A stretch of DNA of 44,724 bases, taken from assembly GCA_023957125.1 (NCBI GenBank), contig JAMLHL010000029.1, positions 1 through 44,724 on the forward strand. Direction: 5' to 3'. Source of the stretch: Chitinophagaceae bacterium. GTDB lineage: Bacteria > Bacteroidota > Bacteroidia > Chitinophagales > Chitinophagaceae. The notes under the pieces are model-generated. The model was given only the letters and a program-made list of their open reading frames with translations, had not been told where the DNA came from and did not search any database. Of this stretch, positions 43,953 through 44,724 are shown one piece after another (position 1 is the first letter of the stretch; every line of letters begins with the position of its first letter). A program made the translations under genes and the position numbers.

Positions 43953-43982
43953 TTGGTAGCGAATAAAAGCTCCCTATCTTTG
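43953..43982 (+). promoter_or_regulatory. rRNA promoter P1
   Basis: TTG at 43953-43955, 19 nt, TATCTTTG at 43975-43982. Preceded by A/T-rich sequence (TTTTTTTAAAAAAGA) that may stimulate transcription. Confidence 0.8.
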
Positions 43983-44057
43983 CGCTCCGCTTTTGAAAAA
44001 AACGGTAGTTCTTAAACAACAAAACGATACTTGTACAAAATAAAAAGGGTAAAAGAT

Positions 44058-44087
44058 TTGGTAGTTAATGAAAACTCCCTACCTTTG
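44058..44087 (+). promoter_or_regulatory. rRNA promoter P2
   Basis: TTG at 44058-44060, 19 nt, TACCTTTG at 44080-44087. The region GATTTGGTAG around the TTG is identical to P1; the downstream GCAACCCGTTCAA nearly repeats at P3. Confidence 0.8.
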
Positions 44088-44276
44088 CAACCCGTTCAAA
44101 AAAGCACTAAGATTTTCTCCTGAAAGTTTTCTGAAAATGAGGATAAAAGAGCGATGAAAAATTGGCTCGGCAGGAAAGTGTTTGTAACTTTATAACAGGG
44201 GTGTTTTTTGAATACAGTTCTATAATTTGTGATATTTTACCGGTAAAAAATACTTAAAAGAATTAGGTAAAAAACT

Positions 44277-44306
44277 TTGCCGGGAATGATAAAAATCTTA
44301 CCTTTG
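44277..44306 (+). promoter_or_regulatory. rRNA promoter P3
   Basis: TTG at 44277-44279, 19 nt, TACCTTTG at 44299-44306, followed by GCAACCCCGTTCAA as at P2. It is the promoter closest to 16S, about 145 bp upstream. Confidence 0.8.
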
Positions 44307-44370
44307 CAACCCCGTTCAAGCGGGTGTAAAATAAGAAATTAAGATCTTTGAAAGTTGGAAAGCAGCAGCA

Positions 44371-44388
44371 TCCCGCAGCAATGCGGGA
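44371..44388 (+). other. rRNA leader hairpin with GCAA tetraloop
   Basis: TCCCGCA (44371-44377) pairs perfectly with TGCGGGA (44382-44388) over GCAA, a stable GNRA loop. It lies in the transcribed leader and may act in transcript folding or antitermination. Confidence 0.55.
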
Positions 44389-44451
44389 GTAAGGTAAAAC
44401 CAGCCAGAAAATTTGATTTCAAGAGCAATCTTCAAATCTCAACATTATTTA

Positions 44452-44724
<273 letters not shown>

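Larger units (their letters stand above)
43944..44451 (+). promoter_or_regulatory. rRNA operon promoter and leader region
   Basis: About 500 bp without a protein gene. It contains three TTG-N19-TAnnTTTG promoters (listed separately), and after the third a leader with a GCAA-loop hairpin at 44371-44388 and the segment GATCTTTGAAAG near 44343, followed by a stretch that should pair with sequence beyond the 3' end of 16S during processing. Confidence 0.7.

Noticed and set aside
1..44451. tRNA genes, complete insertion sequences, prophage or integrase
   Set aside because: None was recognised on either strand by reading; a covariance-model scan was not possible here.

Overview
The window looks like chromosome of a Bacteroidota bacterium, most likely Chitinophagaceae. 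This rests on two SusC/SusD outer-membrane pairs, a SecD-SecF fusion, repeated TAnnTTTG-type promoter elements with an upstream TTG, and the first ~270 bases of a 16S rRNA gene at the right edge. The family-level placement is inference from these traits; no database was consulted.

Layout. (1) 1-14.4 kb: a co-directional polysaccharide-utilization locus (PUL 1): SusC with an N-terminal STN domain, SusD lipoprotein, two tandem GH20-like beta-hexosaminidases (the second frameshifted near its C-terminus), a DUF4838 lipoprotein, a GH109-like Tat-exported NAD-type glycosidase and a NagA-like deacetylase that carries a signal peptide. The set points to breakdown of a glycan rich in N-acetylhexosamines. 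(2) 14.4-16.4 kb: a scrambled accessory patch with an orphan ORF, a RelE/ParE-type toxin-antitoxin pair and a wrecked DUF4143 ATPase gene. (3) 16.4-24.6 kb: housekeeping genes: cation efflux, acyl-CoA dehydrogenase, YggS, SecDF, RibD, YigZ. (4) 24.6-27.1 kb: an AT-rich type II restriction-modification pair. (5) 27.3-33.5 kb: an RmlD-like reductase, phosphofructokinase and pyruvate kinase, a DUF486 membrane protein, a small acidic protein, a HAD phosphatase, an orphan receiver protein and an XRE regulator. (6) 33.8-43.9 kb: a second SusC/SusD pair, followed after a terminator by a Gfo/Idh/MocA oxidoreductase and a giant HEAT-repeat protein ending in two DUF1080 domains, a combination that fits 3-keto-glycoside cleavage (PUL 2). 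(7) 43.9 kb-end: a strong terminator, three tandem rRNA promoters with identical 19-nt spacing, the rRNA leader and the 16S start.

Working model. In PUL 1, SusCD would import oligosaccharides, the GH20 and DUF4838 proteins and the GH109-like enzyme would release beta- and alpha-linked HexNAc, and the exported NagA homologue would deacetylate an unknown product outside the cytoplasm. No transporter, kinase or regulator for this PUL is visible; the STN domain implies an ECF sigma/anti-sigma pair left of the window. In PUL 2 the oxidoreductase could oxidize a sugar ring carbon and the DUF1080 domains could cleave the resulting keto-glycoside. Stacked inverted repeats between the XRE gene and susC2 are candidate operators.

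The most interesting items are the exported NagA-like enzyme, the GH20 pair in which the intact copy is the divergent one, the HEAT-2xDUF1080 protein with its oxidoreductase, and the operator-like palindromes ahead of susC2. I found no CRISPR array, no complete insertion sequence and no tRNA.
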